NCBI RefSeq assembly: GCF_000738435.1 | Contig: NZ_CP003984.1 | Location: 744,001 to 808,000, forward strand | Origin: Planktomarina temperata RCA23 | GTDB lineage: Bacteria; Pseudomonadota; Alphaproteobacteria; Rhodobacterales; Rhodobacteraceae | Direction: 5' to 3' | DNA: 64,000 bases | Shown: positions 8,955 to 18,491 of the stretch, one piece after another | Layout of the letters: each line of letters opens with the position of its first letter | Position numbering within the stretch: position 1 is the stretch's first letter | Translations under genes and position numbers: made by a program | Notes under the pieces: model-generated | The model's input: only the letters and a program-made list of their open reading frames with translations | What the model was told of the DNA's origin: nothing | Database searches by the model: none

Positions 8955-10718
8955 TTATGCGATATCTACTGTTTCAAAGTCGGCATCTGAAAGTAGGGTT
9001 GCATCGATCCCTTGCAAGATTGCGAGGTACTCTGATCCTTTGGAAATGATAGTATCACTGGCATAAGCACCAGAACCTTGAACGATCACGAGTTGCGAAA
9101 ATAGCAAACCATCATCAAGTCCGAAGTTGTCGCTACCGTCTGTGAAGTCAGTGATTATATCAGCGTTTGATGATGTGTTGCCGCCGTCACCAATGCGTAG
9201 GATGATTGTATCCGAACCAGTGCCCGTTATTATGGTATCGGAGCCAGTACCACCATCAATTTGATCATTGCCAGTACCACCGTCAATTTGATCATTGCCA
9301 TCACGGCCACGAAGGTCATCATTCCCAGCATTACCAAATAGGATATCATTACCAGCGTAACCTGAACCACCGTCTCCACTTAACCAATCGTTCCCTTCGC
9401 CACCTATTAGCGTATCATGCCCTTCTCTACCATTTATAATATCATCTCCAGCTCCACCATCGAAAGTATCGTTTCCAACACTGCCATAAATGTTATTTTT
9501 TTTTCCACTATCGATACCATCCAAATTAATATCAACGCCAAACTTTAGTTCATCTTCCCATAAGTTAGCTTTAATACTGGATTCGAAGTTGCCTGACGTA
9601 TCAACCTTCCACACATCATGTTTCCCTCCAGTATGAGACCAAAGTACCTCATAGCCGCCGCTCTCGCTCGCAATAACTTGGGTGGCACTCCAGCCGGCAT
9701 AGGAGGTTGGACCCTTTTGCCCTCCGTTTGTTAAGCCAATTGGGTCATTACTGCCGTCAACGATGTAGTATTGTGGGGCGCCATTGATTGTGTTGTCGCC
9801 ATGTTTGAGATGCGCATTACCGATTGCTTCTACTGTTACTAAACCGGTGTCACCATCTCCATTGAGATCTTGATTAAACTTTAGTTCATCTTCCCATAAC
9901 TTAGTTTTAATACTCGAGACGAAGTTACCAGACGTATCAACCTGCCAGACATCATATTTGTTACCAGTGGGATGTTTCCAAAGTACTTCAAGGTGGCCCC
10001 CATTTTTCTCAACTTGGGTAGCACTCCAGCCAGCATTGGAGTTTGGGCCTATTATAACATTATCGTTTTTTAAGATGACGCTTTCGCCGCCATGTCCATC
10101 ATCGATGTGATGTTGGTTGCCGCTGATGTTAAGCAAGTTAGTAGGACTTGCTCCTGGGGTTATCAGCCCATCATTATTCAGATCATCGCCGAAGAGTGAT
10201 TCATATTGTGATCCAGGTCGTTGGAGAGCGTCTGGAAACCAAGCAAGCTTTATAACATCACTTTGTCCTTGATAGGTGCCTGTTTCGTCGAAGAAAAATC
10301 CCCATATATTATTATTATGAAAGGACGAAGTATCCCAACTTGCTGATACATCATTCCTAGAAGCCAGAACTAGAAAAGCTGCGTCAGGATGAGGTCCTAA
10401 TATTTTATCTTCCCAATACCAAACAAACGGACTTTCCTCAACATGAGTTGGAGTGTATGTATTGGTACTTCCAGCTTGTGAAACAACTCCAGTAAAGTCG
10501 TCGAACATAGTTCGACCATTTAAATCCAACTTAATACTGTTACCACTAGCATCTAAGACATAAAATGTGTCGCCACCCCTGGCGAGGCTATAATAACCAT
10601 CGCTTTCTATAGGTTTTAGACTTGTAGCATTAGGATTAATAATATGATAAGCAGTATTACTCGCTGAGAGCCAATAATTGCCGTTTTTTTCAACGGCTGC
10701 GATTTCTTCACTGCTCAT
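8955..10718 (-). CDS. Secreted RTX (calcium-binding repeat) protein, probable substrate of the adjacent type I system
   Basis: 587 aa, no N-terminal signal peptide. Residues ~10-75 begin a novel-looking domain (NGNYWLSASNTAYHI). Two ~60-residue modules at ~230-290 and ~342-402 are near copies (WSATQV, VLW, YDVW/HDVW, VDTSGNF, LWEDELKF) and each ends in an Asp-rich DLNGDG/DINLDG loop; a third such loop is at ~178-184. Residues ~410-505 carry about eight GGxGxDxh RTX nonapeptides that bind Ca2+ after export. The last ~80 residues are hydrophobic/acidic and end in DFETVDIA, fitting an uncleaved C-terminal secretion signal. First gene of the secretion operon, with its own ~200-bp upstream region. 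Function is not recognised beyond an extracellular, possibly matrix or adhesin, role (inference). Confidence 0.9.
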   Translation of the reverse strand: MSSEEIAAVEKNGNYWLSASNTAYHIINPNATSLKPIESDGYYSLARGGDTFYVLDASGNSIKLDLNGRTMFDDFTGVVSQAGSTNTYTPTHVEESPFVWYWEDKILGPHPDAAFLVLASRNDVSASWDTSSFHNNNIWGFFFDETGTYQGQSDVIKLAWFPDALQRPGSQYESLFGDDLNNDGLITPGASPTNLLNISGNQHHIDDGHGGESVILKNDNVIIGPNSNAGWSATQVEKNGGHLEVLWKHPTGNKYDVWQVDTSGNFVSSIKTKLWEDELKFNQDLNGDGDTGLVTVEAIGNAHLKHGDNTINGAPQYYIVDGSNDPIGLTNGGQKGPTSYAGWSATQVIASESGGYEVLWSHTGGKHDVWKVDTSGNFESSIKANLWEDELKFGVDINLDGIDSGKKNNIYGSVGNDTFDGGAGDDIINGREGHDTLIGGEGNDWLSGDGGSGYAGNDILFGNAGNDDLRGRDGNDQIDGGTGNDQIDGGTGSDTIITGTGSDTIILRIGDGGNTSSNADIITDFTDGSDNFGLDDGLLFSQLVIVQGSGAYASDTIISKGSEYLAILQGIDATLLSDADFETVDIA

Positions 10719-10825
10719 GTTTTATTCCGGTTATTTATATTTTTTCAGCTGTTCTTGAATAACTGTTTTAAATTCTGTGCAATTCAGAACAGCCAGAAGT
10801 TTTCTCAACAATTTATTTTACTATG

Positions 10826-10909
10826 ACCAAGCGCCTTCATCTAAAGGTATTTGGTTAAAAGATGATCAATAATGGATATGAAGAAATACTAATTAGCATA
10901 GGTCACACT
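10826..10909 (-). promoter_or_regulatory. 84-bp upstream element shared with the EPS regulator gene (copy 1)
   Basis: This stretch lies ~107-190 bp upstream of the RTX gene. It matches 26224-26306 at roughly three of four positions by eye. The best-kept blocks are CGCCTTCATCT, TTGG, AAATACT and TTAGCATAGGT.ACACT. Both copies have the same orientation relative to the minus-strand gene that follows. A shared promoter or regulator-binding region is the simplest reading. The remaining 10719-10918 sequence is AT-rich and shows no gene. Confidence 0.55.
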
Positions 10910-10918
10910 TTTATTACG

Positions 10919-11773
10919 TTATGTGGTGATCCCTAAATCTGTGATAATCTCAGCGAAGTTCCCACGCCAATTGGGGCGGGAGATGCCAAAGACCTGTTCT
11001 GTGGTCTGGCAATCTAGCTGCGAATTCAGTGGTCGGGCGGCAGTAGTGGGATAATCCCGCGTGGCGATTGGGGAAACGTGCGTTGACCGACCCGCTTGTG
11101 CAAAAATCTCACGGGCGAACGTACACCAGCTAACGTCTGGCGCACCGCTGAAATGATAGGTTCCGGTCTTGGTGGGGTTGCAGCACAGCTGCTGCGCAAT
11201 CGACAGGCAAGCCGCGGCAATTTCGCGGGCGGGGGTAGGCCCACCTATCTGGTCGTCAACAACGCTGAGCTCGTCGCGGCTTTCTGACAGGCGCAGCATG
11301 GTTTTGGCAAAATTGTCGCCATGCGCAGAAAACACCCAAGATGTGCGCAGTATAGCGTGCGTGCAACCTGAGGCTCGGATGCCTACTTCGCCCGCCAGTT
11401 TGGACCGGCCATAAGCGTTTTGCGGTTCAGTCATATCATCAGGTAGCCAAGCGCGTGTGCAGTTACCTGCAAAGACATAATCGGTTGAGATATGCACAAA
11501 GGGAATGTTAAGTGACGCACAGGCCCCCGCCATGGCGGTGGGTGCCGCACCATTGATGGTGGTGGCCAGCGCCTCTTCTTTCTCGGCGCGGTCCACGGCC
11601 GTGTAGGCGGCAGCGTTGATCACTGCGCGGGGCCGGTAGGCGTGAATAGCGGCAGCGCAGGCTGCTGGATCAGATAGATCCACGTCAACGCGTCCCAGCG
11701 TTACAACATCGCCCAATGCCTGAATCTTTGTCGCCACTTGGCCGGTGCGGCCAAAAACCAGAATGTCTGTCAC
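10919..11773 (-). CDS. rfbD: dTDP-4-dehydrorhamnose reductase
   Basis: Last step of dTDP-L-rhamnose synthesis: NAD(P)H reduction of the 4-keto group. The start is set at the GTG that overlaps the rfbB stop (GTGA), giving [17 protein letters not shown]; the frame is open further upstream but only inside rfbB. It has a Rossmann GxxGQ motif at residues ~8-13 and the RmlD pattern ISTDYVFAG, then YGRSKLAGE with the catalytic Tyr-Lys pair. 284 aa, normal length. Cytoplasmic. Distal gene of the rfbC-rfbB-rfbD unit. Confidence 0.93.
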   Translation of the reverse strand: MTDILVFGRTGQVATKIQALGDVVTLGRVDVDLSDPAACAAAIHAYRPRAVINAAAYTAVDRAEKEEALATTINGAAPTAMAGACASLNIPFVHISTDYVFAGNCTRAWLPDDMTEPQNAYGRSKLAGEVGIRASGCTHAILRTSWVFSAHGDNFAKTMLRLSESRDELSVVDDQIGGPTPAREIAAACLSIAQQLCCNPTKTGTYHFSGAPDVSWCTFAREIFAQAGRSTHVSPIATRDYPTTAARPLNSQLDCQTTEQVFGISRPNWRGNFAEIITDLGITT

Positions 11774-12831
11774 TGTCCGACTTTCTTGTCCGTCCCCAGC
11801 CGCTTTCCCACGCCATTGCGTGCCAGCAGCGGGGACCACCAGTCCTCATTTTCCAGATACCATCGCACGGTAAGCTCCAGCCCCTCTTCTATAGTAACCG
11901 AAGGCCGCCAGCCCAATTCCTCGCGGATGCGACTGGGATTGATCGCGTAGCGCGCGTCATGGCCGGGCCGGTCGGTGACAAAGGTGATGAGATCGGCATA
12001 ATTGCCCGCTTCACGTGGCCGCAACCGGTCGAGAATAGCGCAGAGGTTTTGCACCAGTTGCAGGTTGGTGCGCTCGTTTTCGCCGCCGATATTATAGCTG
12101 CGTCCCAGCGCGCCCCTGGTGGCGACAAGTAGCAGCGCATCCGCGTGATCTTCGACATAAAGCCAATCGCGGATATTGCTACCATCGCCATAAATCGGCA
12201 GAGCGATCCCCGCGAGCGCGTTTAAAATAACCACTGGTATTAACTTTTCAGGGAAGTGATAGGGTCCATAATTGTTGGAACAATTGCTGAGTACGACAGG
12301 CAGGCCATATGTCGCGTGCCACGCCCGCACCAGATGGTCAGAGGCGGCCTTTGATGCTGAATAGGGGCTGCGTGGATCATAGGGCGTGTCCTCCGTGAAC
12401 AGTACTGCAGGATCGCTGGGCAGCGAGCCGAAGACTTCGTCTGTCGATATATGGTGAAAGCGGAAGTTTTCTGGCTTGCCAAACTCGACCCAGTATTTGC
12501 GCGCAGCCTCCAGCATGTTGAAGGTCCCAGTGATATTGGTCTCGATGAAATATCCCGGACTGTCGATCGACCGGTCGACATGCGACTCCGCAGCCAAGTG
12601 CATAACGATGTCGGGTTGATGGACGGAAAAAACTTTGTCCAGTGCAGCCTGGTCGCGAATATCAGCCTGCTCGAACGCATACAGCGAGCTGTCTGCCACA
12701 GATGCCAAATTCGTGAGGCAAGCGGCATATGTCAGCGCATCAAGGTTGACGACCGCATGGCCGTGGGACATGGCCAAACGGATCACGGCTGAGCCGATAA
12801 AACCCGCACCACCAGTTACAAGAATTTTCAT
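11770..12831 (-). CDS. rfbB: dTDP-glucose 4,6-dehydratase
   Basis: Converts dTDP-glucose to dTDP-4-keto-6-deoxyglucose, the branch point for L-rhamnose and for 3-amino-3,6-dideoxyhexoses. 353 aa; short-chain dehydrogenase fold with NAD motif TGGAGFIGS at the N-terminus. The [12 protein letters not shown] segment, the HISTDEVFG catalytic stretch (Asp-Glu) and [11 protein letters not shown] (Tyr-Lys) are all present and diagnostic for RmlB. It couples to rfbD by a 4-bp overlap and follows rfbC by 6 bp. Its product can feed both rfbC/D and the FdtB/WxcM-like genes further along the same strand. Confidence 0.96.
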   Translation of the reverse strand: MKILVTGGAGFIGSAVIRLAMSHGHAVVNLDALTYAACLTNLASVADSSLYAFEQADIRDQAALDKVFSVHQPDIVMHLAAESHVDRSIDSPGYFIETNITGTFNMLEAARKYWVEFGKPENFRFHHISTDEVFGSLPSDPAVLFTEDTPYDPRSPYSASKAASDHLVRAWHATYGLPVVLSNCSNNYGPYHFPEKLIPVVILNALAGIALPIYGDGSNIRDWLYVEDHADALLLVATRGALGRSYNIGGENERTNLQLVQNLCAILDRLRPREAGNYADLITFVTDRPGHDARYAINPSRIREELGWRPSVTIEEGLELTVRWYLENEDWWSPLLARNGVGKRLGTDKKVGQ

Positions 12832-12837
12832 ATGCCG

Positions 12838-13401
12838 CTACCCTTCAAAAATAAACGGGCTGTCTAGATCAACCAGAGAAGGTGCAACAACGTCCTTGCT
12901 GCTAAGGATCGGATCACCCTGCAAAGGCCAGATTATGCCAATGGTTGGGTCATCCCAGCGAAGCGCGCCTTCGGTCTCTGGTGCGTAATAATCTGAGCAT
13001 TTGTAAACAATTTCGCTGTCGGGCTGGAGCGTTACGAACCCGTGCGCAAAGCCTGCTGGAATGAACATCTGTACGCCATTTGCGGCGCTGAGCTTGCAGC
13101 CTGTCCATTGCCCGTAAGTTGGACTTCCCCTTCGTATATCAACAGCCACATCAAAAATCGCTCCCCGCCCGCAGCGCACCAACTTGGCTTGAGCGTGAGG
13201 TGATACCTGAAAATGCAGCCCCCGCAACGTACCCACGGATGCCGAAAGTGAGTGATTGTCCTGCACGAAGTTGGCATGGATCCCAAGCCCAACATATAGT
13301 CGTTGATTATAGGCTTCAGCAAAAAAACCACGATGATCGCCAAAACGATCAGGCTCGATAAGCAATACCCCTACCAAGTCAGTCTTCTTGACGTTCATCA
13401 T
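12838..13401 (-). CDS. rfbC: dTDP-4-dehydrorhamnose 3,5-epimerase
   Basis: Epimerises C3 and C5 of dTDP-4-keto-6-deoxyglucose before RfbD. 187 aa cupin (jelly-roll). Typical RmlC features: DHRGFFAEAYN near residue 22, QDNHSLSASVGTLRGLHFQ with the catalytic His, KLVRCGRGAIFDVAVDIRRGSPT, and FIPAGFAHGFVTL. First gene of the rfbCBD unit; its start (MMNVKKTD) has two adjacent ATGs. rfbA (glucose-1-phosphate thymidylyltransferase), usually in the same cluster, is not in the window, so dTDP-glucose must come from elsewhere. Confidence 0.96.
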   Translation of the reverse strand: MMNVKKTDLVGVLLIEPDRFGDHRGFFAEAYNQRLYVGLGIHANFVQDNHSLSASVGTLRGLHFQVSPHAQAKLVRCGRGAIFDVAVDIRRGSPTYGQWTGCKLSAANGVQMFIPAGFAHGFVTLQPDSEIVYKCSDYYAPETEGALRWDDPTIGIIWPLQGDPILSSKDVVAPSLVDLDSPFIFEG

Positions 13402-13434
13402 TCAATACTCTTTTGCTGTTGCAACGGATGGATA

Positions 13435-14505
13435 TTAGAACTGAAAGGGGCCGCCACCTGGAAAGCCAAAAATCCAGCTTTGATAGGGAATGTAGCATTG
13501 CTTAAAATGCCACGAAAGCTGCGACCAAACTGCGAAGACCAGCGCCAGTCCGAGATACGGCAAAGTGGCGTGGAGCCTAGCATTAGTCTGGATCGGTAAA
13601 ATTGGAATTCGCGCAAAGATCATCGCTTGGATGGGGATCAGATAGTAACCTAACCTGTCGCCGATCACTGTGGAAACCGGAATGAGAAGAAATGCCAGCG
13701 CCATCCCAATCGCGCCAATGCTCGTAAGGCTGTAATCTTTTGGACATGTCTGTAGCCATTTTTTGCGCAGAAACAAAAAGAAATGCATGGCTGACAAGCC
13801 GAGTACTCCAACACGAAATATTGCGCCCGCGGCGTCAGTACCGGTTCCGATGTATCGGCTTGTTGCAACTTCTGCCGCTTCTCCTGATGCAAGGGCAAAC
13901 GCGCCTGGGATTGCAAGGAATGCGGCAAGCAGCAAGCGGTTCCGTGTGTACCTCCCTGTTGCCACAGGCAGAAGCAACATGAAAATCAGTACGCTAATAT
14001 GGAAGCCTGCAGCCAACACTACCCAAAACGCAAACCACAAAGGACGCCGATCGATGAATGCCACGAAGGCAATACACAAAAGCCCGATTGCCGCACCTTG
14101 GCGGATACCAGACATTGGCATGTTGATAATCAGAATGGGAAACAGCAGCACCAAGAACCCCAATGGATCAGGCTGCCGCTGAGCGAGAACATGGACACCC
14201 AGAAAGAAAACTGTACTGGAGGCGATGTTGGCAACGGGGTAGGATAAACCCATGCTCTTGATCCAGCCAAGTATTGCCCACCAGATCGGTTCGCGAATTT
14301 TGGTAACAGATGACCAATCGAAGTCAGCGGCACCCAGATACTGATAATAATATCCACTCCAATCACATCCGACTTGGTAGCGAAATGCTGAGAACACAAA
14401 GAGCAAAGCCAGCACAATAAAATAAAGCTGATTACGCGCGGTCCCTTGCCCTGCAAGCGCGAAGCGCAGGAGAAATAGAAAACTGGTCAGCCCAAGGTAA
14501 AGCAT
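13435..14505 (-). CDS. EpsG/Wzy-like polysaccharide polymerase (multi-pass membrane protein)
   Basis: 356 aa with about ten hydrophobic segments. The early part (FSAFRYQVGCDWSGYYYQY) matches the EpsG family pattern FR.. VG.D...Y. The central periplasmic/helical region (MSGIRQGAAIGLLCIAF) carries the conserved R-Q-A-A/G pattern of the same family. It is expected to join repeat units on the periplasmic side of the inner membrane. It shares one base with the next glycosyltransferase gene upstream on the strand and so lies in the EPS operon. This is the only polymerase-like gene in the window. Confidence 0.82.
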   Translation of the reverse strand: MLYLGLTSFLFLLRFALAGQGTARNQLYFIVLALLFVFSAFRYQVGCDWSGYYYQYLGAADFDWSSVTKIREPIWWAILGWIKSMGLSYPVANIASSTVFFLGVHVLAQRQPDPLGFLVLLFPILIINMPMSGIRQGAAIGLLCIAFVAFIDRRPLWFAFWVVLAAGFHISVLIFMLLLPVATGRYTRNRLLLAAFLAIPGAFALASGEAAEVATSRYIGTGTDAAGAIFRVGVLGLSAMHFFLFLRKKWLQTCPKDYSLTSIGAIGMALAFLLIPVSTVIGDRLGYYLIPIQAMIFARIPILPIQTNARLHATLPYLGLALVFAVWSQLSWHFKQCYIPYQSWIFGFPGGGPFQF

Positions 14506-15584
14506 CAGACTTTCTGGCCCTCATCTGCGACCTGGCGCAACATCTGAGCCACGCGCGGCCCCCAGACTTGCAAAGAATAACTGTCTTCCACTTTTTTGCG
14601 CCCGGCAGCTCCCATGCGACGGCGGAGATCGGCATCCGATAGAAGGGTCTCGACGGCCGAGCGCCACTCTTCATTAGTTTCGGCGAGAAAGCCGTTCACG
14701 CCATGTTCAACGATCTCACAGTTGACGCCTACTGGCGATGCCACAACTGGCAACCCGCACGCCATGTATTGGATCAACTTGTAACCGCATTTGCCGCGCG
14801 TCCAAGGCGTTTCAGGCAGTGGCATGACGCCAATATCCATATTTTGGATCAGCGAAACTTCGGTGTCTTCCGTCCAAGGTAGGATTTCTAGTGACCCAAC
14901 GGTTTCAGGCTGCATGGCTGCGCCGACCGCGCGGAATAGCGCCTGATTTTGCTTAAGCAAGGGTTCCAAAACGGTGTGAATGGGATGAGCTAATTCTTTC
15001 CACGTGTGCGGGGTTCCTATCCAGCCGATGCGAGTTGTATCACTGCTTTTTTTGGCTGGGTGAACGTCATAGGCTTCTAGGTCTACAACGGTGGGTATTG
15101 TCTCAACGCGTTTTGCACCGGAACGCCACGCATGGTCGGCAAGATATTGATTTCCTACCATCACGAGATTTGAGGCTGCCATTACCCCTTCAATTTTACG
15201 GCCGAGCGCCACCCGGACCGCTACTCGCTGGTGTTGGTCATAACGATGAAAGATGGCGTCGTCATAATCGCTGACGATTGGAACCCCACGTGGTAGCAGT
15301 GCGCGTTCGATGAGCCAAGGGATCCAGGGCAAAGCCTCTTTCTCGAGCCAGATCAAATCTGGCGCCGGGTGGCGCCGCATGTGCCTAACGCGTCGAAGCA
15401 TATATCCCATCGTTGAACCGGGCGCTCCCTTTCTCGAATAAAGTGCTTCTAGGTACGCATCATCGAAAAAGGGGGCGACCTGAACGTGCAGACCTTCTCG
15501 TGTCAGTGCATGCAGATACTGCATGGAGCGCAACCGGCTGGACGCACCCAAACGAGTGTACCGTGATAAAAGTAGGATATTCAT
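14505..15584 (-). CDS. Glycosyltransferase family 4-type (GT-B) enzyme
   Basis: 359 aa, cytoplasmic or membrane-associated. The N-terminus MNILLLSRYTRLGASSRLR fits a GT-B acceptor domain. The C-terminal half carries the nucleotide-sugar binding domain: IGWIGTPHTWKEL, then MPLPETPWTRGKCGYKLIQYMACGLPVVASPVG with the E-x7-E-like/GxPVVAS region of GT4 enzymes. Donor and acceptor cannot be told from sequence. It starts a subgroup of the minus-strand operon after a 320-bp gap and is directly followed by the polymerase gene. Confidence 0.88.
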   Translation of the reverse strand: MNILLLSRYTRLGASSRLRSMQYLHALTREGLHVQVAPFFDDAYLEALYSRKGAPGSTMGYMLRRVRHMRRHPAPDLIWLEKEALPWIPWLIERALLPRGVPIVSDYDDAIFHRYDQHQRVAVRVALGRKIEGVMAASNLVMVGNQYLADHAWRSGAKRVETIPTVVDLEAYDVHPAKKSSDTTRIGWIGTPHTWKELAHPIHTVLEPLLKQNQALFRAVGAAMQPETVGSLEILPWTEDTEVSLIQNMDIGVMPLPETPWTRGKCGYKLIQYMACGLPVVASPVGVNCEIVEHGVNGFLAETNEEWRSAVETLLSDADLRRRMGAAGRKKVEDSYSLQVWGPRVAQMLRQVADEGQKV

Positions 15585-15904
15585 GCGTACTCCACGGCAG
15601 CGCTAACATCAAACATCAAAACCAGCCATGAAATCCGCCCATGGCTGAGCCCCATACCGCCCTCGGCCGTGGGTACGTGATCGTTGGTGGCCGATGGACA
15701 GGTGGGTGGAAATTTTTTTGGTAACTTGACCAACGAAATCACCTTTCAGTGAGGAGCGTATAAGGTTAGTTAGATGGAACACCCTGCTTCTTTCTTTTTT
15801 AAAAATGAGCCAAAAGCCCTCACTACACCTTTCAGTAACTGCTGTTAATGAGCTCAAGTTTTCAGATATGGTATCGCACTATAAAGATAAAATGTGAGAG
15901 AGGT
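15585..15904 (-). other. Gap between glycosyltransferase genes; nothing recognised
   Basis: 320 bp, AT-rich towards the 15700-15900 side. No convincing gene: the only longer frame (82 aa on the minus strand) has no recognisable pattern and low-complexity composition. A promoter for the downstream glycosyltransferase/polymerase/rfb genes could lie here, but I see no clear -35/-10 pair. Confidence 0.4.
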
Positions 15905-17071
15905 TCATGCCGTATTCTGTTCTAACGCGGCCAAATAGCTATCAACCGACGCCTGAAGAGAAAAATGAGCCAAGCCTATTGCATGTGATCGCTTACTAAT
16001 TGCTATCTGTTGAGAAATTACATTGTCTCGTACCCAGGGCCAAACTTCGGAAAGGTCTTCGTTTAACGGAAGCATAACGCCTGCCTCAATCAAGGGCTCA
16101 ACCGGGCCAACGCCTGCTGTTCCTATTATCGGCAGACCCGCCAACAGGTATTCTCCAAGCTTGATTGGTAAAACGAATTGCATCGAAAAGGCTCGCTGAA
16201 ACAGCGCTAGCGCAAGATCGCATTGTATTAAGGCGGCTGGCATTTCCTCTGGAGGCAATCGCGAAACTTGGATCCAGTGTCGTTCGGTGACCCCAGATCG
16301 ATCAAGGGCGACGTCAAGGTTGGTTTTGTCACTAGTGAAGATACAAAACACCAAGTTGGGTATATGTGCACGCAAGCCTTTGGCCACTTCTATCATTTGG
16401 TCGATGTAGTACTTTCCACCAAGCGAGCCCGCATAACAAAGTCGGAACTCGTTATCGGTCCGCTGTGGCCAGTCACGAAGGTAGGGTGTTGGGTCACGAC
16501 CGTTACCGACAACATAAAACTTTGCTCTGTCAGCACCTGAACGATCAACCAGTAATTCGATGGCGCTAGGCGTTCGGACCAGGACCTGATCGGCGACTTT
16601 AGCGGTGCGGGCCTCGACCGCCCGCAAGATCCGGTAAGTGGCGCTTTTCGGAGAAAGCCCTCCGAAATCCACACGTTCATCTGCGGCAAAACCATCCGCA
16701 TCAAAGACCAATTTCAATCCCCTGCGAGAGCCCATCGCCAGCACTGCTAATGCGGGCATCAGGCTTCTTGGCATTAACGTATCAATATTCCAATTTCTTA
16801 TTGCATTCCAGATGTGACTGCGTCCCAAAATGGCAGAAGAAAGAGGCCCTGCACTCCCTACTTTTCGCCAAATAAGTGCGGATTGGTAGGGTATACCAGC
16901 AGCCTCACAGATTGCTTTAGTACGCAAAACAGCCTCTGTGTTGGCCCAAGTGAACTGCAAGACATGAAAATGATGCCCATGTTCAGCAAGGCCCTTGAAG
17001 ATGGAGCAAAACAGCCCTTCAAGATAGCTACTTTGTGGACCGTCCCAAGTGATGAATAGGATACGGGTCAT
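15905..17071 (-). CDS. Glycosyltransferase (GT-B, family 4-like)
   Basis: 388 aa from the ATG at 17071 (MTRILFITWDGPQSSYLEG). The frame is open another 33 codons upstream, but that sequence has no family likeness and the usual GT start pattern begins here. The C-terminal domain shows RLCYAGSLGGKYYIDQMIEVAKGL, then LPIKLGEYLLAGLPIIGTAGVG, the conserved E-x-L-(A/L)-G-L-P motif region. Expected to add one sugar to the lipid-linked repeat unit on the cytoplasmic face. Substrate unknown. It is isolated from neighbours by 358 bp upstream and 320 bp downstream. Confidence 0.87.
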   Translation of the reverse strand: MTRILFITWDGPQSSYLEGLFCSIFKGLAEHGHHFHVLQFTWANTEAVLRTKAICEAAGIPYQSALIWRKVGSAGPLSSAILGRSHIWNAIRNWNIDTLMPRSLMPALAVLAMGSRRGLKLVFDADGFAADERVDFGGLSPKSATYRILRAVEARTAKVADQVLVRTPSAIELLVDRSGADRAKFYVVGNGRDPTPYLRDWPQRTDNEFRLCYAGSLGGKYYIDQMIEVAKGLRAHIPNLVFCIFTSDKTNLDVALDRSGVTERHWIQVSRLPPEEMPAALIQCDLALALFQRAFSMQFVLPIKLGEYLLAGLPIIGTAGVGPVEPLIEAGVMLPLNEDLSEVWPWVRDNVISQQIAISKRSHAIGLAHFSLQASVDSYLAALEQNTA

Positions 17072-17429
17072 GAATGTTTTCCTGATACAAGGCCGTGAAA
17101 GTTTGCTTTTGCGCCGTGTCAATGCGATATTGATGGGCGTTGCGTACGCATCTCCCTTATCAACGCCCAAACCGCAGTAAATGGCGGGATCTTTGACTGT
17201 ATATTTAATAAATGCACAGTAAATTCAGCTGCAATCAGTTCATCTGCGACACCACCACTTGCGATCGCGCAAAACTGATGTTCAAAGTGTGAAATGTGAG
17301 AGTTGAGTGCCAATATTTTTTATGCGTGTTTTAACGCCACCAAAACCTAGTGTGGGAGTTATGTTTATAACAGTATCAATTTTTGGTTGGCGCATCATTC
17401 ACCCTCATATGAAAGTAGCTGTCGCAGCA
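17072..17429 (-). other. Gap between glycosyltransferase genes; nothing recognised
   Basis: 358 bp with no supportable gene. A 64-aa minus-strand frame (17119-17313) exists but shows no family pattern. It may hold a promoter for the glycosyltransferase at 15905-17071; no motif stands out. Confidence 0.35.
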
Positions 17430-18479
17430 CTATCGCCCGCTCTGCATTACGTAGGCTTCAAGATATTTGCGAGCAACTTTCTTATGGTCATGATGCTGTT
17501 CCGCAAATAAACGTGATTTTTCACCCAGTTCACGTATTGAGCTTCTGTTTAGAAGAAGCTCCTCTAGTTGTCTTTCAAGATATTTAGGATCTGGAGTAAT
17601 ATTGATAACTGGACAATCTTGGTAGTGATTGTAAACTTTTGTTATATTTTCATTCCCAGAAAGAACGACTTTACCTTTTGCTAAACCTAAAGCCGCACTC
17701 ATCCCGTAGCTCATACCATTTGTCTGATCGACAATTATGTCCACGCTATTTGTTAGTTCGTCATACTCTTGATGTGGTAGCCCACCTGCTATGATAAATT
17801 CAGCCACATCATGAAATTTTGAGGAAAGACGGTCAAAGACGTCCTTTATCATTTTGGATCCCTTAAAATCATTTCTTGGGTTTAGCCTGTTAAGTGGATG
17901 AAAAATTCGTATCCTTCGATTTTGGGCCAGTTTCGACTGCGTGTGATTTAAAACGTCGATGGGAAATGGTATTACTTTATGTGGATTCCGGCCATCTCTT
18001 TTCATGCAGAATTCATATTCATAACAGACTGGTATTATGGCACGCGTTTGCTTGAGTAAATAATCTAAATCTGAATATTGGCGTTCGTTTTCATACCAAT
18101 CATGTGGAGGGTAGTATGGTAAGTCTCGAACATGCTTTCGATAGACTGCGTCTGATCCTGCTGCAATGTAAAATAGATCAGCGCCTGATTGCTGCATTTG
18201 GTCGACGAGAATACGGTTTAACGGTCGAAAAAAAGGGGTAGGTGAAATACATTGAATTACGTCAAAATTACTTAGGTGTCGTACCAGCCGTAGTTGGCAA
18301 ATTGTCTTACTGATAGATCCACGAGCGAAGCCATTTAAATTTCCGAGCGCAATATCAGTTCCATACTGTTTCCATCCATCTCCAAATGTAGCGATTTTTG
18401 CTTCAACGCCAATCGCTGTGAGACCTTTTTTGAGTTCAGTGTGTACTCCACTCATTTCGTGTAGCAGAAGAACTTTCAT
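17430..18479 (-). CDS. Probable glycosyltransferase (GT-B-like), AT-rich
   Basis: 349 aa. MKVLLLHEMSGVHTELKKGL starts a Rossmann-like N-domain. The C-domain contains RIFHPLNRLNPRNDFKGSK, then DIIVDQTNGMSYGMSAALGLAKGKVVLSG, which occupies the place of the family-4 donor-sugar site, with GxxGM..ALGLA replacing the usual E-A-x-A-x-G-x-P. The gene is clearly richer in A+T than the flippase next to it, suggesting a separate origin within the mosaic operon. Family membership is likely; sugar specificity is unknown. Confidence 0.7.
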   Translation of the reverse strand: MKVLLLHEMSGVHTELKKGLTAIGVEAKIATFGDGWKQYGTDIALGNLNGFARGSISKTICQLRLVRHLSNFDVIQCISPTPFFRPLNRILVDQMQQSGADLFYIAAGSDAVYRKHVRDLPYYPPHDWYENERQYSDLDYLLKQTRAIIPVCYEYEFCMKRDGRNPHKVIPFPIDVLNHTQSKLAQNRRIRIFHPLNRLNPRNDFKGSKMIKDVFDRLSSKFHDVAEFIIAGGLPHQEYDELTNSVDIIVDQTNGMSYGMSAALGLAKGKVVLSGNENITKVYNHYQDCPVINITPDPKYLERQLEELLLNRSSIRELGEKSRLFAEQHHDHKKVARKYLEAYVMQSGR

Positions 18480-18491
18480 TTAGTGCTTTCG

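Noticed and set aside
9220-9450. Short-period repeats that could suggest a CRISPR or satellite array
   Set aside because: They are the codons of RTX nonapeptides (GGxGxDxh) in an intact gene, not spaced repeats. No CRISPR array or cas gene was seen anywhere in the window.
15609-15857. 82-codon minus-strand frame between two glycosyltransferase genes
   Set aside because: No family pattern and no good start site; composition like non-coding spacer.
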